Source of the DNA: Zavarzinia compransoris
Lineage (GTDB): Bacteria; Pseudomonadota; Alphaproteobacteria; Zavarziniales; Zavarziniaceae
NCBI RefSeq assembly: GCF_003173055.1
Contig: NZ_QGLF01000004.1
Coordinates: forward strand, 310,001 to 374,000
Length of the DNA stretch: 64,000 nucleotides
Direction of reading: 5' to 3'
Shown piece after piece: positions 55,312-64,000 of this stretch. A model generated the notes under the pieces. That model had not been told where the DNA came from, searched no databases, and worked only from the letters and a program-made list of their open reading frames with translations. Both the position numbers and the translations under genes were made by a program. How positions within the stretch are numbered: the first letter of the stretch is position 1; every line of letters starts with the position of its first letter.

Positions 55312-56499
55312 ATGTCCACGCCCACATCGACCGAGTCGCCCGCCGAACCGCCGCGCCGGGGCAAGCCCTGGTGGCTGATCCCGGCCGGGCTTGCCGTGGC
55401 GCTGGCCTTTCTCGCGCTCGGGTTCTGGCTCGGCTGGGCGATCCTCGCCGAAAAGCTGGACGGACTGGAAGGCCGGGCCAGCCTGATCGACGAGGGCCGC
55501 GCCCGCCAGGAAATCGAATTGCAGCGCGAGGCCAACCGCGCCCTCGAACAGCGGATCGCCGAGGCGCAGCGCACCCTGGAAGGCAATGTCTGCACCATGG
55601 AGAATCCCTTCGGTGCGCTGCCGACCCTGCCCGAAAGCGTCGCTCCCCCGCCGGAGGCGACCCCGACCCCGCCGGGCGGGCAGAATTTCCAGGGCACGCT
55701 GATGGACCTGATCGAGCAGGGGACCGTGCTCGTCCTCGGCCCCAGCGCCGAGGGGGTGGAGATGGGCACCGGCTTCTTCGTGGCGCCCGGCCTCGTCGTC
55801 ACCAATGCCCATGTCGTCGCCGGGGTGACGGGGCAGGTCTTCGTCACCTCGAAGAAACTGGGCGGGGCCAAGACCGCGACCATCATCGCCTCGACCAATG
55901 CGACGACGCCGGGGCAGGTCGATTTCGCCGTGCTGCGCGTCGATGGCGCCCCCGCCGACATCCAGCCCCTGTCCCTGACCACGACCATCGCCAAGCTGGA
56001 CCATGTCGTCGCCGCCGGCTTCCCCGGCATCGTGATCGAGGGCGACCAGGCCTTCCGCCGCCTGATGGAACAGGGCGATGCCTCGGCCGTGCCGGAAATG
56101 GCCGTCACCAGCGGCGAGGTTTCGGTCACCCAGCAATTGGACGGCGGGGTTCCCGTCGTCGTTCATACCGCCGGCATTTCGCCGGGCAATTCGGGCGGGC
56201 CGCTGGTCGATCGCTGCGGCCGCGTGGTCGGGGTGAACACCTTCCTCCGGGTCGAGGCGTCCCAGGCGGTGCGGGTGAATTATGCGCTCGCCACCTCGAA
56301 GCTGATCGAATTCCTGAAAAGCCAGAATGTCGGCTTCACCGAACTGACCGGGCTCTGCGTGCCGGCCAACCCGCCGGCGACCGCGCCCGGCCAGGCCGGG
56401 CAGGGGGGCGCCGCCCCCGCGACGCCTGCACCCACAACGCCAGCCCCTGCAACGACGCCTGCGCCCGCGGCGCCGGCCGCGCCCGCGCCCGCCCGCTAG
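55312..56499 (+). CDS. Membrane-anchored trypsin-like serine protease
   Basis: A 395-residue protein. Short cytoplasmic N-terminus, one membrane helix (about 20-44), a coiled coil (about 45-85), then a chymotrypsin-like protease domain in the periplasm. The triad is visible: H167 in VVTNAHVVAG, D204 in VDFAVLRV, S294 in GISPGNSGGPLV. No PDZ domain follows, unlike DegP/DegS; instead the last ~45 residues are Ala/Pro/Thr-rich. It begins about 130 bases after the winged-helix gene and is 9 bases before the next gene. Confidence 0.85.
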   Translation: MSTPTSTESPAEPPRRGKPWWLIPAGLAVALAFLALGFWLGWAILAEKLDGLEGRASLIDEGRARQEIELQREANRALEQRIAEAQRTLEGNVCTMENPFGALPTLPESVAPPPEATPTPPGGQNFQGTLMDLIEQGTVLVLGPSAEGVEMGTGFFVAPGLVVTNAHVVAGVTGQVFVTSKKLGGAKTATIIASTNATTPGQVDFAVLRVDGAPADIQPLSLTTTIAKLDHVVAAGFPGIVIEGDQAFRRLMEQGDASAVPEMAVTSGEVSVTQQLDGGVPVVVHTAGISPGNSGGPLVDRCGRVVGVNTFLRVEASQAVRVNYALATSKLIEFLKSQNVGFTELTGLCVPANPPATAPGQAGQGGAAPATPAPTTPAPATTPAPAAPAAPAPAR

Positions 56500-56508
56500 G
56501 CCGCGATC

Positions 56509-57846
56509 ATGACCAGCCAGCTTGTCGCGACCACCCGTTCGACGGAGGTCCACGCGCTCGGCGCGGGCGGACAGCCGGTCACCCTCGCCTACGACCAGAT
56601 CGTCCAATACCTGCGGCGCAACCTGACCGCGGACCATGCCGCCCTGCTGGCGGAACCGAACTACGACCCCGCCCGCGGCCAGATCGACTGGTATGCCTCG
56701 GGCGATGGCGCGCCCCGGCGCCTGTCCGAATTGCCGCCGGCGGACCGGCAGGCGATCGAGGACCGGCTCTCGACCCTGTCCGACGACATCCGCCGCAAGG
56801 CGGAGCATTTGTCGGCCGCGCGCGAGACCGGGGACCGGCTGATGGGGCAGATGTTGCTCTCGGCCCTGGAAATCCCCTCGATCGACCATGTCCTGGTGCT
56901 GGACGGCAAGCCGGTGCTGACCGCCTGGGGCCATGCCCTCGACGACGACAGCGCGGCGCGCGGCGTCCTCACCCGCTTCCGCCGCGGCGTCGCACCGCCG
57001 CCCCCGCCGCCGCCGGTGGCCGGGCCGGCCGTTGTCGCCGCCGCCCCGCCGCCCCGGCGGTTCCCCTGGTGGCTGGCGGCGCTGTTCGCCCTGCTGCTGG
57101 TCCTGGCGACCTTGCTGTGGTGGTTCTGGCCCCGGATCATCGGCATTTTCACCCTGCCGGACCCGGTCTGCGGCATCGATCCCGACGAGATCGCCCTGAT
57201 CGACGAGCGTGACGCCGAAGCCGCGCGCGAAGGCGTGCTGCGCCGGGAACTGGCCGATATCGAGCGCCGGATCGCGGAAAAGCGCCTGGCCTGCCAGCCG
57301 CCTCCGCCTCCGCCCCCTCCGCCACCGCCTCCACCTCCACCTCCACCTCCACCTCCACCTCCACCTCCACCTCCACCTCCACCGCCCCCTCCGCCGCCGC
57401 CTCCGCCGCCACCCCCACCGCCTCCGCCACCGCCGGAGCAGCCGAACCGCGATGCGGAGCGGGTGGAGCGCGACGGCGGCCGTGAGGGCAAGATGCAGGT
57501 CATCCTGGCCTGGGACGATCTCAACGACGTCGACATCTATGTCCAATGCCCGAACGGCCAGTGGATCTTCTACAAATTCCCCCGCGCCTGCGGCGGCGAG
57601 TTGGACATCGACCACAATGTCGAACGGGCGGATGCGATCATGGATCCGGTCGAGAATGTGGTCTGGCTGGACAATCCGCCGCCGGGCCAGTACCGGATCG
57701 AAGTCCATCTGCCGACCGCGCGGCAGTCGCGCCAGTCGCCCTATCGGGTTACGCTGCGGCGCGAGGGCAAGCCGGACATGGTGTTCGAGGGCGTGGTCGG
57801 CCAGGGCAACCGGCGCAAGCATGTCTATACGTTCACCGTGCCCTGA
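56509..57846 (+). CDS. Membrane protein with 46-proline run and DUF2135/YfaP-like domain
   Basis: A 445-residue protein. The N-terminal ~150 residues (YDQIVQYLRRNLTADHAALL, GQIDWYASGDG, HVLVLDGKPVLTAWGHA) resemble the head domain of proteins found with SrfB/SrfC. A single membrane helix lies at 185-207. Residues 264-309 are 46 consecutive prolines (57298-57435). The C-terminal ~120 residues (VILAWDDLNDVDIYVQCPNG, CGGELDIDHNVE, PPPGQYRIEVHL) look like DUF2135/YfaP. The proline stretch may act as a rigid periplasmic rod presenting that domain. Possibly the SrfA-equivalent of this cluster. Confidence 0.75.
   Translation: MTSQLVATTRSTEVHALGAGGQPVTLAYDQIVQYLRRNLTADHAALLAEPNYDPARGQIDWYASGDGAPRRLSELPPADRQAIEDRLSTLSDDIRRKAEHLSAARETGDRLMGQMLLSALEIPSIDHVLVLDGKPVLTAWGHALDDDSAARGVLTRFRRGVAPPPPPPPVAGPAVVAAAPPPRRFPWWLAALFALLLVLATLLWWFWPRIIGIFTLPDPVCGIDPDEIALIDERDAEAAREGVLRRELADIERRIAEKRLACQPPPPPPPPPPPPPPPPPPPPPPPPPPPPPPPPPPPPPPPPPPPPPPEQPNRDAERVERDGGREGKMQVILAWDDLNDVDIYVQCPNGQWIFYKFPRACGGELDIDHNVERADAIMDPVENVVWLDNPPPGQYRIEVHLPTARQSRQSPYRVTLRREGKPDMVFEGVVGQGNRRKHVYTFTVP
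57298..57435 (+). repeat. Proline-codon run, with (CCTCCA)9 at 57328-57381
   Basis: All 46 codons encode Pro, mainly CCT, CCA and CCG. Nine perfect CCTCCA hexamers form a 54-base microsatellite in which slippage would change proline number without a frameshift. Confidence 0.95.
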
Positions 57847-57849
57847 TGC

Positions 57850-58018
57850 TTAGAGACCATTTGGAAACCCCGGCCGGGTCGATCCGGCGGATCTTTCCGC
57901 GCCCCGCGGCGTCAGCGATCGTGGCCGTATCACACGATATCGGCCGCGATCGCTTCCTTGCGGGACACGAAAATCTCTCGCCGGCTCTCAGCCGCCGGAT
58001 TTCCAAACGATCTCTTAA
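57850..58018. repeat. Inverted repeat pair plus large hairpin before srfB
   Basis: TTAGAGACCATTTGGAAA (57850-57867) and its near-complement at 58000-58018 (TTTCCAAACGATCTCTTAA) are oppositely oriented. Between them, 57915-57927 and 57941-57953 pair over 13 bases; the one imperfect pair is G.U on the plus strand. No T-run follows. It may set srfB expression or protect the message. Confidence 0.55.
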
Positions 58019-58092
58019 GCGTGTCTTGGCCGGGCCTTGCGGCTACACTGCCCCCGGTGGCCCGTGCCCGGCCCCCCAATGGTTTTGAGACG

Positions 58093-61068
58093 ATGTTGAA
58101 ACGCCTGACCACCTTCCGCCGGCTGGTAAGCCTAGTTCCGTCCAGCGGCCTGCAGTTCCTCGATTTCGGCTTCGACGTCGATGCCCTGCCCAAGGTCACC
58201 CGCGCCTTCTGGGAGGAGCCGGTGGCGGGCGCCGCGGTCTCGCCCCAGGGCGACCAGCAGGTGGTGCTGCGCAGCCTCGTCCTCGCTGACGAGGCGACGG
58301 GCCGCATGATCGACCCGAAGACCGGCGCCGCCGCTCCCCCTGAAGAAATCTACGAGTTGAACGGGCGGAAGGGGCTGGAGGCCTTCCTCGGCCGCTGGGT
58401 GCCGCTGCCCTACCTGAAGGTGAAGGCGAAGGACGGCGACGGCCGCGATATCTACGACCAGGGCCCGGGCAATTGGGCCCGGCTGCGCGTGGTCGAACTG
58501 CCGGAGCGGGACCGCGACGGCATCAGCCACCGGGTGACGCTCGCCTTCGATACCGCGCTCGGCAACCGCCTGCCCGGGCGGCCCTATGTCATGCCCAGCC
58601 CGTCGGACGCGGTGGAACAGCAGGAATTCGCCCTGGTCGCCGACGACGACAAGAATGCCTGGTTCATGGAGGAAGCCTGGGTCGACCAGTGGCTGGACGA
58701 AGCCTTCCGCGAGTTCAAGCAGGCCCAGCGCCCGAACCGGCCCCTGCGCGACGAGGATTTCCCCCATGCCTGCGAGCATTGGGCGCGCTACCTGACTTTC
58801 CTCGCCCTGGTCGATGCCGCCGAGATCCTGCCCCGCGTGCGCCTGATCGACACGCTGTCGGAAGCCGGGCGCCATGTCCCGGTCGAGGTCGATCTCGTGC
58901 TCGACATCGGCAATTCCCGGACCTGCGGCATCCTGATGGAAAACCATGCGGACGAGCGCATGGACCTGAACGATTCCTATGTCCTCGAACTGCGCGATCT
59001 CGCCCATCCGGAGCAGAGCTACGGCAAGCCGTTCGAAAGCCGGGTCGAATTCGCCCGGGCGGGCTTCGGCAAGGACGCGGCCTCGCGCCGCTCGGGTCGG
59101 GCCAATGCCTTCTGGTGGCCGAGCCCGGTGCGCATCGGCCCCGAAGCCATGCGCCTGGCCGGCGATGCGCTGGGCAACGAGGGCACCACCGGCCTGTCCA
59201 GCCCCAAGCGCTATCTGTGGGATACGCGGCCGCTGGCCCAGGGCTGGCGCTTCAACGGCGTCGGGCCGGACGGCGTCACCACCGAGCCGCCGGTCGCCGG
59301 CCCGATCATGGGCCTTCTGACCGAGGAGGGCGAGGTGCTGCGCCAATTGCCGCCGGGGCGCGGCAATCCGGCGGTGCGGGCGCGCTTCTCGCGCTCGTCG
59401 GTCTATAGTCTTTTGCTGGCGGAAATTCTCTGCCAGGCGATTTCCATGATCAACGCGCCGGAAATCCGCATGGCCCGGCGCCACGGCGACGTGCCGCGCC
59501 GGTTGCGCCGCATCGTCCTGACCATGCCGCCGGCCATGCCGGTCGCCGAACAGCGCCTGATGCGCCGACGGGCCGAAGGGGCGGTGAAACTGGTCTGGGA
59601 CCTGATGGCCATGGGTGCCGCCGACGGCCGCCTGCCGCCCGAGCCGGTGATCGTCCTCAACCTCGACGAGGCGTCGGGCACCCAATTGGTCTATCTCTAT
59701 ACCGAGATCACCCAGAAATTCCGGGGCGATTATGGCGCCTTCTTCGAATTGAAGGGCCGGGTGCGGGATCGGGAAGGTTACGGCGCCGATCCGGCGCTGC
59801 GCATCGCCTCGATCGATATCGGCGGCGGCACCACCGATCTCATCGTCACCACCTATACGATCGAGGGCCAGCGGGCGATCAATCCGACCCAGAATTTCCG
59901 CGAGGGCTTCAAGCTCGCCGGCGACGACATCCTGGCGGCGGTGATCGAGCGCCATATCCTGCCCGCGATCGCCGGTGCGCTGTCGGGGGCCGGCGTCGGC
60001 GATCCGGCGGCCATGCTGAAGAAACTCTTCTCCGGCAATCGCGGTTCCGAGACCGAGTTGGAACGCCACCTGCGCCGCCAGTTCGTCACCCAGGTGCTGG
60101 AGCCGGCGGGCCTGTCCCTGCTGCACCAATACGAGCAGGGCGGCGCCGGGCCCCAGGCCGGGGCGGAGATCCGCCGCCTGGACCAGCTGTGGGACAAGGG
60201 CCTGCCGCCCTCGGCGCGGGTGCTGCGCTTCTTCGCCAAGGAGGCGGAGGACCATGGCGCCCGGGGTTTCGAGACGGCGGCGGTGGCGGTCACCGTCGAT
60301 CTCGCCGGGATCGAGGCGACCGTGCTGGGCGTCATCGGCCAGACCCTGGCCGATCTTGCCGAGGTCATCCATGCCTATGACTGCGACATCCTGCTGCTTT
60401 CCGGCCGGCCGTCGCGCCTGCCGGCGATCATGAAGGTGATGCTGGCCAAGCTGCCGGTGATGCCGGACCGGGTGGTGCCCATGCACCAATATGCGGTCGG
60501 CACCTGGTATCCCTTCCGCGACGTGAACGCCCGGATCGAGGACCCGAAGACGGCGGCCGCCGTCGGCGCCATGCTGTGCGGCCTGGCCGAGGGGCATCTC
60601 GAAGCCTTCCTCATGCGCACCTCGAAGCTGAGCATGAAATCGACGGCGCGTTTCTTCGGCGAGATGGAAATCTCCGGCCAGATCCGGCGCCGCAACGTCT
60701 TCCTGGCCGATCCGACGCTGGACGCGAAGACGGGGGAGGGCGGGGGCGAGAGTTTCGTCCTCAACTTCTACGCCCCGATCTTCATCGGTTTCCGCCAGCT
60801 CGATCTCGAACGCTGGCCGGCGACGCCGCTCTATTACCTCGAATTCACCAATCCGTCCGCCGCCGCCGGCCTCGCCCTGCCCCTCAGGGTGACCCTGGAA
60901 CGGGCCGAGGTCGATGCCGAGCACCTGGAACGCTGGGAGGAATTCAAGATCACCGAGGTCGAGGACGCGGAGGGTAACAGCCGCCGCAGCCTCGTCTCGC
61001 TCCGCCTGCAGACCCTGAAGGCGGCGCAGGGCTATTGGCGTGACACCGGCGTTCTCAGCGTGATGTGA
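58093..61068 (+). CDS. srfB: SrfB family actin/Hsp70-like ATPase
   Basis: A 991-residue cytoplasmic protein with the length and sequence of SrfB (named from Salmonella SsrB-regulated genes; biochemical role not established). Two sugar-kinase/Hsp70/actin-type phosphate loops are evident: VDLVLDIGNSRTCGILME (267-284) and IASIDIGGGTTDLIVTT (571-587), with an adenosine-like LLLSGRPSRLPA near 770. ATP binding and conformational switching are thus expected. ATG at 58093 has only a weak ribosome-binding site; an upstream frame to 57958 seems non-coding. Confidence 0.88.
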   Translation: MLKRLTTFRRLVSLVPSSGLQFLDFGFDVDALPKVTRAFWEEPVAGAAVSPQGDQQVVLRSLVLADEATGRMIDPKTGAAAPPEEIYELNGRKGLEAFLGRWVPLPYLKVKAKDGDGRDIYDQGPGNWARLRVVELPERDRDGISHRVTLAFDTALGNRLPGRPYVMPSPSDAVEQQEFALVADDDKNAWFMEEAWVDQWLDEAFREFKQAQRPNRPLRDEDFPHACEHWARYLTFLALVDAAEILPRVRLIDTLSEAGRHVPVEVDLVLDIGNSRTCGILMENHADERMDLNDSYVLELRDLAHPEQSYGKPFESRVEFARAGFGKDAASRRSGRANAFWWPSPVRIGPEAMRLAGDALGNEGTTGLSSPKRYLWDTRPLAQGWRFNGVGPDGVTTEPPVAGPIMGLLTEEGEVLRQLPPGRGNPAVRARFSRSSVYSLLLAEILCQAISMINAPEIRMARRHGDVPRRLRRIVLTMPPAMPVAEQRLMRRRAEGAVKLVWDLMAMGAADGRLPPEPVIVLNLDEASGTQLVYLYTEITQKFRGDYGAFFELKGRVRDREGYGADPALRIASIDIGGGTTDLIVTTYTIEGQRAINPTQNFREGFKLAGDDILAAVIERHILPAIAGALSGAGVGDPAAMLKKLFSGNRGSETELERHLRRQFVTQVLEPAGLSLLHQYEQGGAGPQAGAEIRRLDQLWDKGLPPSARVLRFFAKEAEDHGARGFETAAVAVTVDLAGIEATVLGVIGQTLADLAEVIHAYDCDILLLSGRPSRLPAIMKVMLAKLPVMPDRVVPMHQYAVGTWYPFRDVNARIEDPKTAAAVGAMLCGLAEGHLEAFLMRTSKLSMKSTARFFGEMEISGQIRRRNVFLADPTLDAKTGEGGGESFVLNFYAPIFIGFRQLDLERWPATPLYYLEFTNPSAAAGLALPLRVTLERAEVDAEHLERWEEFKITEVEDAEGNSRRSLVSLRLQTLKAAQGYWRDTGVLSVM

Positions 61069-61076
61069 GCGGAACC

Positions 61077-63719
61077 ATGAGCATCGATCATCAGGCCGAA
61101 AACGAAAAGCTGCGCCAGCTTGCCGCCCGCACCACCGAGGCGGCGAGCGCCGCCCTCGACTGGTTCCAGGGCAATCCCGACAAGCTGCGCCAGGACGAGG
61201 CGGCGCTCCGCCGTGACTTCAGGCGTTTCGTCACCGCCTCGCGGAAGCTGGAGACGGCGGCGACGCGGCCGATGTGCGCCTCGGTCTTCGGGCCGAGCCA
61301 GGCCGGCAAATCCTATCTGATCTCGGTCCTGGCCCGGAAGGAGACGGAGCCGCTGATGGCGGTGTTCGACGGCCGCGTGGTCGATTTCGTCGCCGAGATC
61401 AACCCCGAGGGCAGCCAGGAAGCCACCGGCGTCGTTACCCGCTTCACCATGAAGGGGCGGCCGACGCCGGCGGGCAAGCCGGTGGCGCTGCGCCTGCTGT
61501 CCCAGACCGATCTGGTCAAGATCATCGGCAACACCTACTACTCCGACTTCAACCTGGAGGAGGAGGAGCCGCCGACCCCGCAGAAGCTGGGCGAAGTCTT
61601 CGCCGGCCTCGAGGGGCGTGCCGCGTCGCAGCCGCTGGATACGCTGACGGCGGACGACGTCTACGATCTCCAGGAATATTTCGAGAAATACTTCAAGCCG
61701 CAGGCGGGCATCCGGGCCCTGTCCGCGACCTATTGGGCGCGGGCGGCCGATCTGGCGCCGCGCCTGCCGCTGGCCGAACGCGCCGCCCTGTTCGGCGCCA
61801 TCTGGAATTTCATCCCCAAGCTGACGGCGCTTTATCTGCGTCTTGCGCAAGGGCTGGAAAAGCTCGGCTTTGCCGGCGAGGCCTGGGCCGGGATCGAGGC
61901 GCTGCTGCCGCGCGACAAGTCGATCATCGATGTCCGCGCCCTTGGCCAATTGGGCCAGGACGGCATCGCCGCCGATCCCCTGACCCTGGTCACCAGGGAC
62001 GGCCGACAGGCGCAACTGGCCCGGGCGGAGGTCACGGCCCTGATCGCGGAACTGACCATCGTCATGCGCGACCAGCCCTGGTCCTTCTTCGATCACACCG
62101 ACCTGCTGGATTTTCCGGGCGCCCGCAGCCGCGAGAATTTCCCCGATCCGCGCCGCTTTCTCGACCAGGCGGGCTCGCTCGGCTCGGTCTATCTGCGCGG
62201 CAAGGTCGCCTATCTCTTCGAGCGTTACTGCGCCGAGCGCGAGCTTACCTCCATGCTGCTGTGCATCGGTCCCTCGAACCAGGAGGTGCGCACCCTGCCG
62301 GCCATGGTGAAGGACTGGATCGACGCCACCCACGGCGAAACCCCGGAGGAGCGGGAGCGGCAGGAAAACGCGCTCTTCCTGGTGCTGACCAAGTTCGACA
62401 TGGAATTCGAGGAAAAGGCCGGCCAGGCCGCGACCACCGAGGGGCGGTGGACGGCGCGGCTGAATGCCTCGCTGCTCGATTTCTTCGGCAAGGCCCATGA
62501 CTGGCCGCGCGCCTGGACGCCCTCGCGCGCCTTCGACAATAGTTTCTGGCTGCGCAACCCGAATTTCGTCGCGAAGCACATCCTCGATTACGACGAGGCG
62601 GGCAAGGAGGCGGGCATCCGCGCCTCCGAAGCCGGGCGCATCGCCAAGGCCAAGGCCGATTTCCTCTCGAACGAGGCGGCGCAGCGCCATTTCCGCGACC
62701 CGGAAAAGGCCTGGGACGAAGCCTTCCGCCTGAACGACGGCGGTATCTCCTATCTTGCCGCCTCGCTGGCGCCGGTGTGCAACCCGGCGATCAAGCGCCG
62801 CCAGATCGAGGAACAATTGCGCTCGCTGCGCCGGGCCATGGCGGAACGGCTGGCGCGCTACTACGTCTCGGGCGACCTGTCGGTCGAATTGGAGCGGCGC
62901 CGGGCGGCGGCGCGCAATGCCGGGCGCCGGCTGGTCGCCTGTGCCGGCGACCAGAAATTCGGCGACCTGCTGCGGGCCCTGCATGTCCAGCCCGATGCCC
63001 TGATCGACCTCTATTACCGGGTCGAGGGCCACGAGCCGGCGGAGCCGGCGCCGGGCAAGGCGGCGGACGGCGGCCCCGCCCTCGGCCGCCGGCCCGATGC
63101 CCAGTCGATGATGGATGCCCTTTTCGGCGACGGGCCGGCGCCCGCCGCCGCCGCGGACGAGCCGCTGCCGGTCAGGGCGCGCGACCAGGCGGAACGCTTC
63201 GCCGATGCCGCCCTCGAATATTGGGCGGAACAGATCCATGCGCTGGCCGGCAACGGCCCCTTGCGCGATGCCATCGGTCTCGACGCCCAATCCGCCTCGA
63301 CATTGGTCGAGGAATTGGGGATCGGCGCCCGCCGCCTCGATATTGCCGCCGCGATCGCCGATCAGGTGCGGCGCCTTTCCGCCTATCGCGCCAAGCTGGG
63401 CGAGGCGGTGGCAAAGCCGGTGACGGCGGCGGAAACCGCGATCAATACCTATGTCAACCGCCTCGGCTTCGACCGGCGGCCGGTGACGGCGCGGCCGGTG
63501 AACCGGGCGACGGCGCGGCCGATCTTCCAGCCGACCCCGCCCGCCGGGAATTACCCGAAGCTGGCGGAGGAACCGGCAGCCTATGACCAGGCTTTCTATG
63601 TCGACTGGATCACCGGATTCCTGGCGTTTGCCGAGGAAAACGTCTCCTTCAAGGATGGCGAGGCGGTGGACGTCGAGGCCAACGCGCGGCTGGGTGGCAT
63701 CATCCAGGCCCTGAACTGA
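61077..63719 (+). CDS. srfC: SrfC family dynamin-like GTPase
   Basis: An 880-residue protein matching SrfC (putative virulence effector family). It has a full set of GTPase motifs: P-loop GPSQAGKS (72-79), DxPG-type G3 DFPG (345-348) and G4 TKFD (438-441), the pattern of dynamin-like and TRAFAC GTPases. The rest is long and helical, with a low-complexity break around 655-700. ATG at 61077; a GTG at 61065 overlapping the srfB stop is an alternative. Tight spacing with srfB indicates one operon. Confidence 0.87.
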   Translation: MSIDHQAENEKLRQLAARTTEAASAALDWFQGNPDKLRQDEAALRRDFRRFVTASRKLETAATRPMCASVFGPSQAGKSYLISVLARKETEPLMAVFDGRVVDFVAEINPEGSQEATGVVTRFTMKGRPTPAGKPVALRLLSQTDLVKIIGNTYYSDFNLEEEEPPTPQKLGEVFAGLEGRAASQPLDTLTADDVYDLQEYFEKYFKPQAGIRALSATYWARAADLAPRLPLAERAALFGAIWNFIPKLTALYLRLAQGLEKLGFAGEAWAGIEALLPRDKSIIDVRALGQLGQDGIAADPLTLVTRDGRQAQLARAEVTALIAELTIVMRDQPWSFFDHTDLLDFPGARSRENFPDPRRFLDQAGSLGSVYLRGKVAYLFERYCAERELTSMLLCIGPSNQEVRTLPAMVKDWIDATHGETPEERERQENALFLVLTKFDMEFEEKAGQAATTEGRWTARLNASLLDFFGKAHDWPRAWTPSRAFDNSFWLRNPNFVAKHILDYDEAGKEAGIRASEAGRIAKAKADFLSNEAAQRHFRDPEKAWDEAFRLNDGGISYLAASLAPVCNPAIKRRQIEEQLRSLRRAMAERLARYYVSGDLSVELERRRAAARNAGRRLVACAGDQKFGDLLRALHVQPDALIDLYYRVEGHEPAEPAPGKAADGGPALGRRPDAQSMMDALFGDGPAPAAAADEPLPVRARDQAERFADAALEYWAEQIHALAGNGPLRDAIGLDAQSASTLVEELGIGARRLDIAAAIADQVRRLSAYRAKLGEAVAKPVTAAETAINTYVNRLGFDRRPVTARPVNRATARPIFQPTPPAGNYPKLAEEPAAYDQAFYVDWITGFLAFAEENVSFKDGEAVDVEANARLGGIIQALN

Positions 63720-63733
63720 GGCGGGAACAGGCG

Positions 63734-64000
63734 ATGTCGGGCCCACGCATGCGGATCGTCGAGGATGTCGCCCAGGTCGAGGGCGGGCATGCCATCGTCA
63801 TCGTCGAGGGCAAGGGCCAATATCTCGGCGACGGTACCCTGGGCATCCGCCGTCTCGGTTACGAGGCGGCGCATCTCGCGGCCGAGGGCTGGCGGGTGGC
63901 GGACGCAAGGGTGACCGCCGACCGCTATGAGATCCGCGACGGCGCGATCCAGTTCTACCTGGGGCCGGAGGTGACGCGCCACCTGACCTCGGACGACCAC
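63734..64000 (+). CDS. Unknown protein of the srf-type operon, partial
   Basis: The frame opens with ATG at 63734, 14 bases after srfC, and runs off the window edge (89 residues seen). Residues include IVEGKGQYLGDGTLGIRRLG and a beta-rich pattern such as RYEIRDGAIQFYLG. No family is recognised. The position suggests that it is the next component of the protease/SrfB/SrfC cluster. Confidence 0.6.
   Translation, partial: MSGPRMRIVEDVAQVEGGHAIVIVEGKGQYLGDGTLGIRRLGYEAAHLAAEGWRVADARVTADRYEIRDGAIQFYLGPEVTRHLTSDDH

Noticed and set aside
56661..57536. Minus-strand frames with long glycine or Glu/Val runs opposite the proline stretch
   Set aside because: They are complements of the proline codons; no ribosome-binding site or domain supports them.
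57958..58092. Upstream extension of srfB from TTG 57958
   Set aside because: It would translate through the inverted repeat and gives a sequence unlike SrfB N-termini; ATG 58093 matches the expected start.

Overview
This is a gene-dense, very GC-rich chromosomal window that reads as core genome of an alphaproteobacterium. Indicators are the aa3 oxidase assembly cluster with a CoxF-like micro-ORF and DUF983, the lrp-trxB-lsrB/vtlR arrangement, a DUF1127 protein, Bpt in place of Aat-type leucyl transfer, and many genes with alphaproteobacterial-type sequences. Order-level placement (Rhodospirillales-like) is only a guess. I see no rRNA, intact tRNA, insertion sequence, prophage or CRISPR array.

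Layout. 1-7.4 kb: an ASCH-domain protein (cut by the window edge), thrC, an M16 peptidase, a GNAT enzyme, two uncharacterised envelope proteins, yqgE and a Crp/Fnr regulator. 7.4-15.1 kb (minus strand): cytochrome aa3 oxidase structural and assembly genes ctaC-ctaD-ctaB-coxF-ctaG-ctaE-DUF983-surf1, ending in an M32 carboxypeptidase. 15.6-24.9 kb: tldD, a secreted HExxH protein, a styrene-oxide-isomerase-like membrane protein, a flavodoxin-fold oxidoreductase, gshA, rsmE, ubiA, an OsmC protein, and an Fsr-type exporter with a divergent AraC regulator. 25-41.7 kb: a lipoprotein, a TakP-like TRAP binding protein, bpt, an amine oxidase, moaD-pgsA-uvrC, folB-uvrB, a Fur-box-controlled TonB receptor, aspartate aminotransferase, a PanE-like reductase, dps and msrP.

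41.7-50.2 kb is regulatory-rich: an orphan two-gene operon with repeated CCCATTTTGG-type operator sequences, a strong candidate small RNA with C-rich anti-Shine-Dalgarno loops directly downstream of lsrB/vtlR, lsrB-trxB with divergent lrp, a DUF4336 gene remnant, a fluoride riboswitch-crcB-cation transporter operon, a zinc-ligand-less metallo-beta-lactamase-fold protein, an M24 aminopeptidase and a DUF1127 protein. 50.3-54 kb: prmA, uvrD and a thioesterase.

54.2-64 kb is the least ordinary coding block. A regulator with two copies of the same winged helix lies just upstream of a co-directional cluster: a membrane-anchored trypsin-like protease, a membrane protein with 46 consecutive prolines and a C-terminal DUF2135/YfaP-like domain, an SrfB-type actin/Hsp70-fold ATPase, an SrfC-type dynamin-like GTPase, and a further gene cut by the window end. 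I read this as a transmembrane protease/ATPase/GTPase module of unknown purpose. Together with the small RNA it is the best candidate for undescribed biology here.
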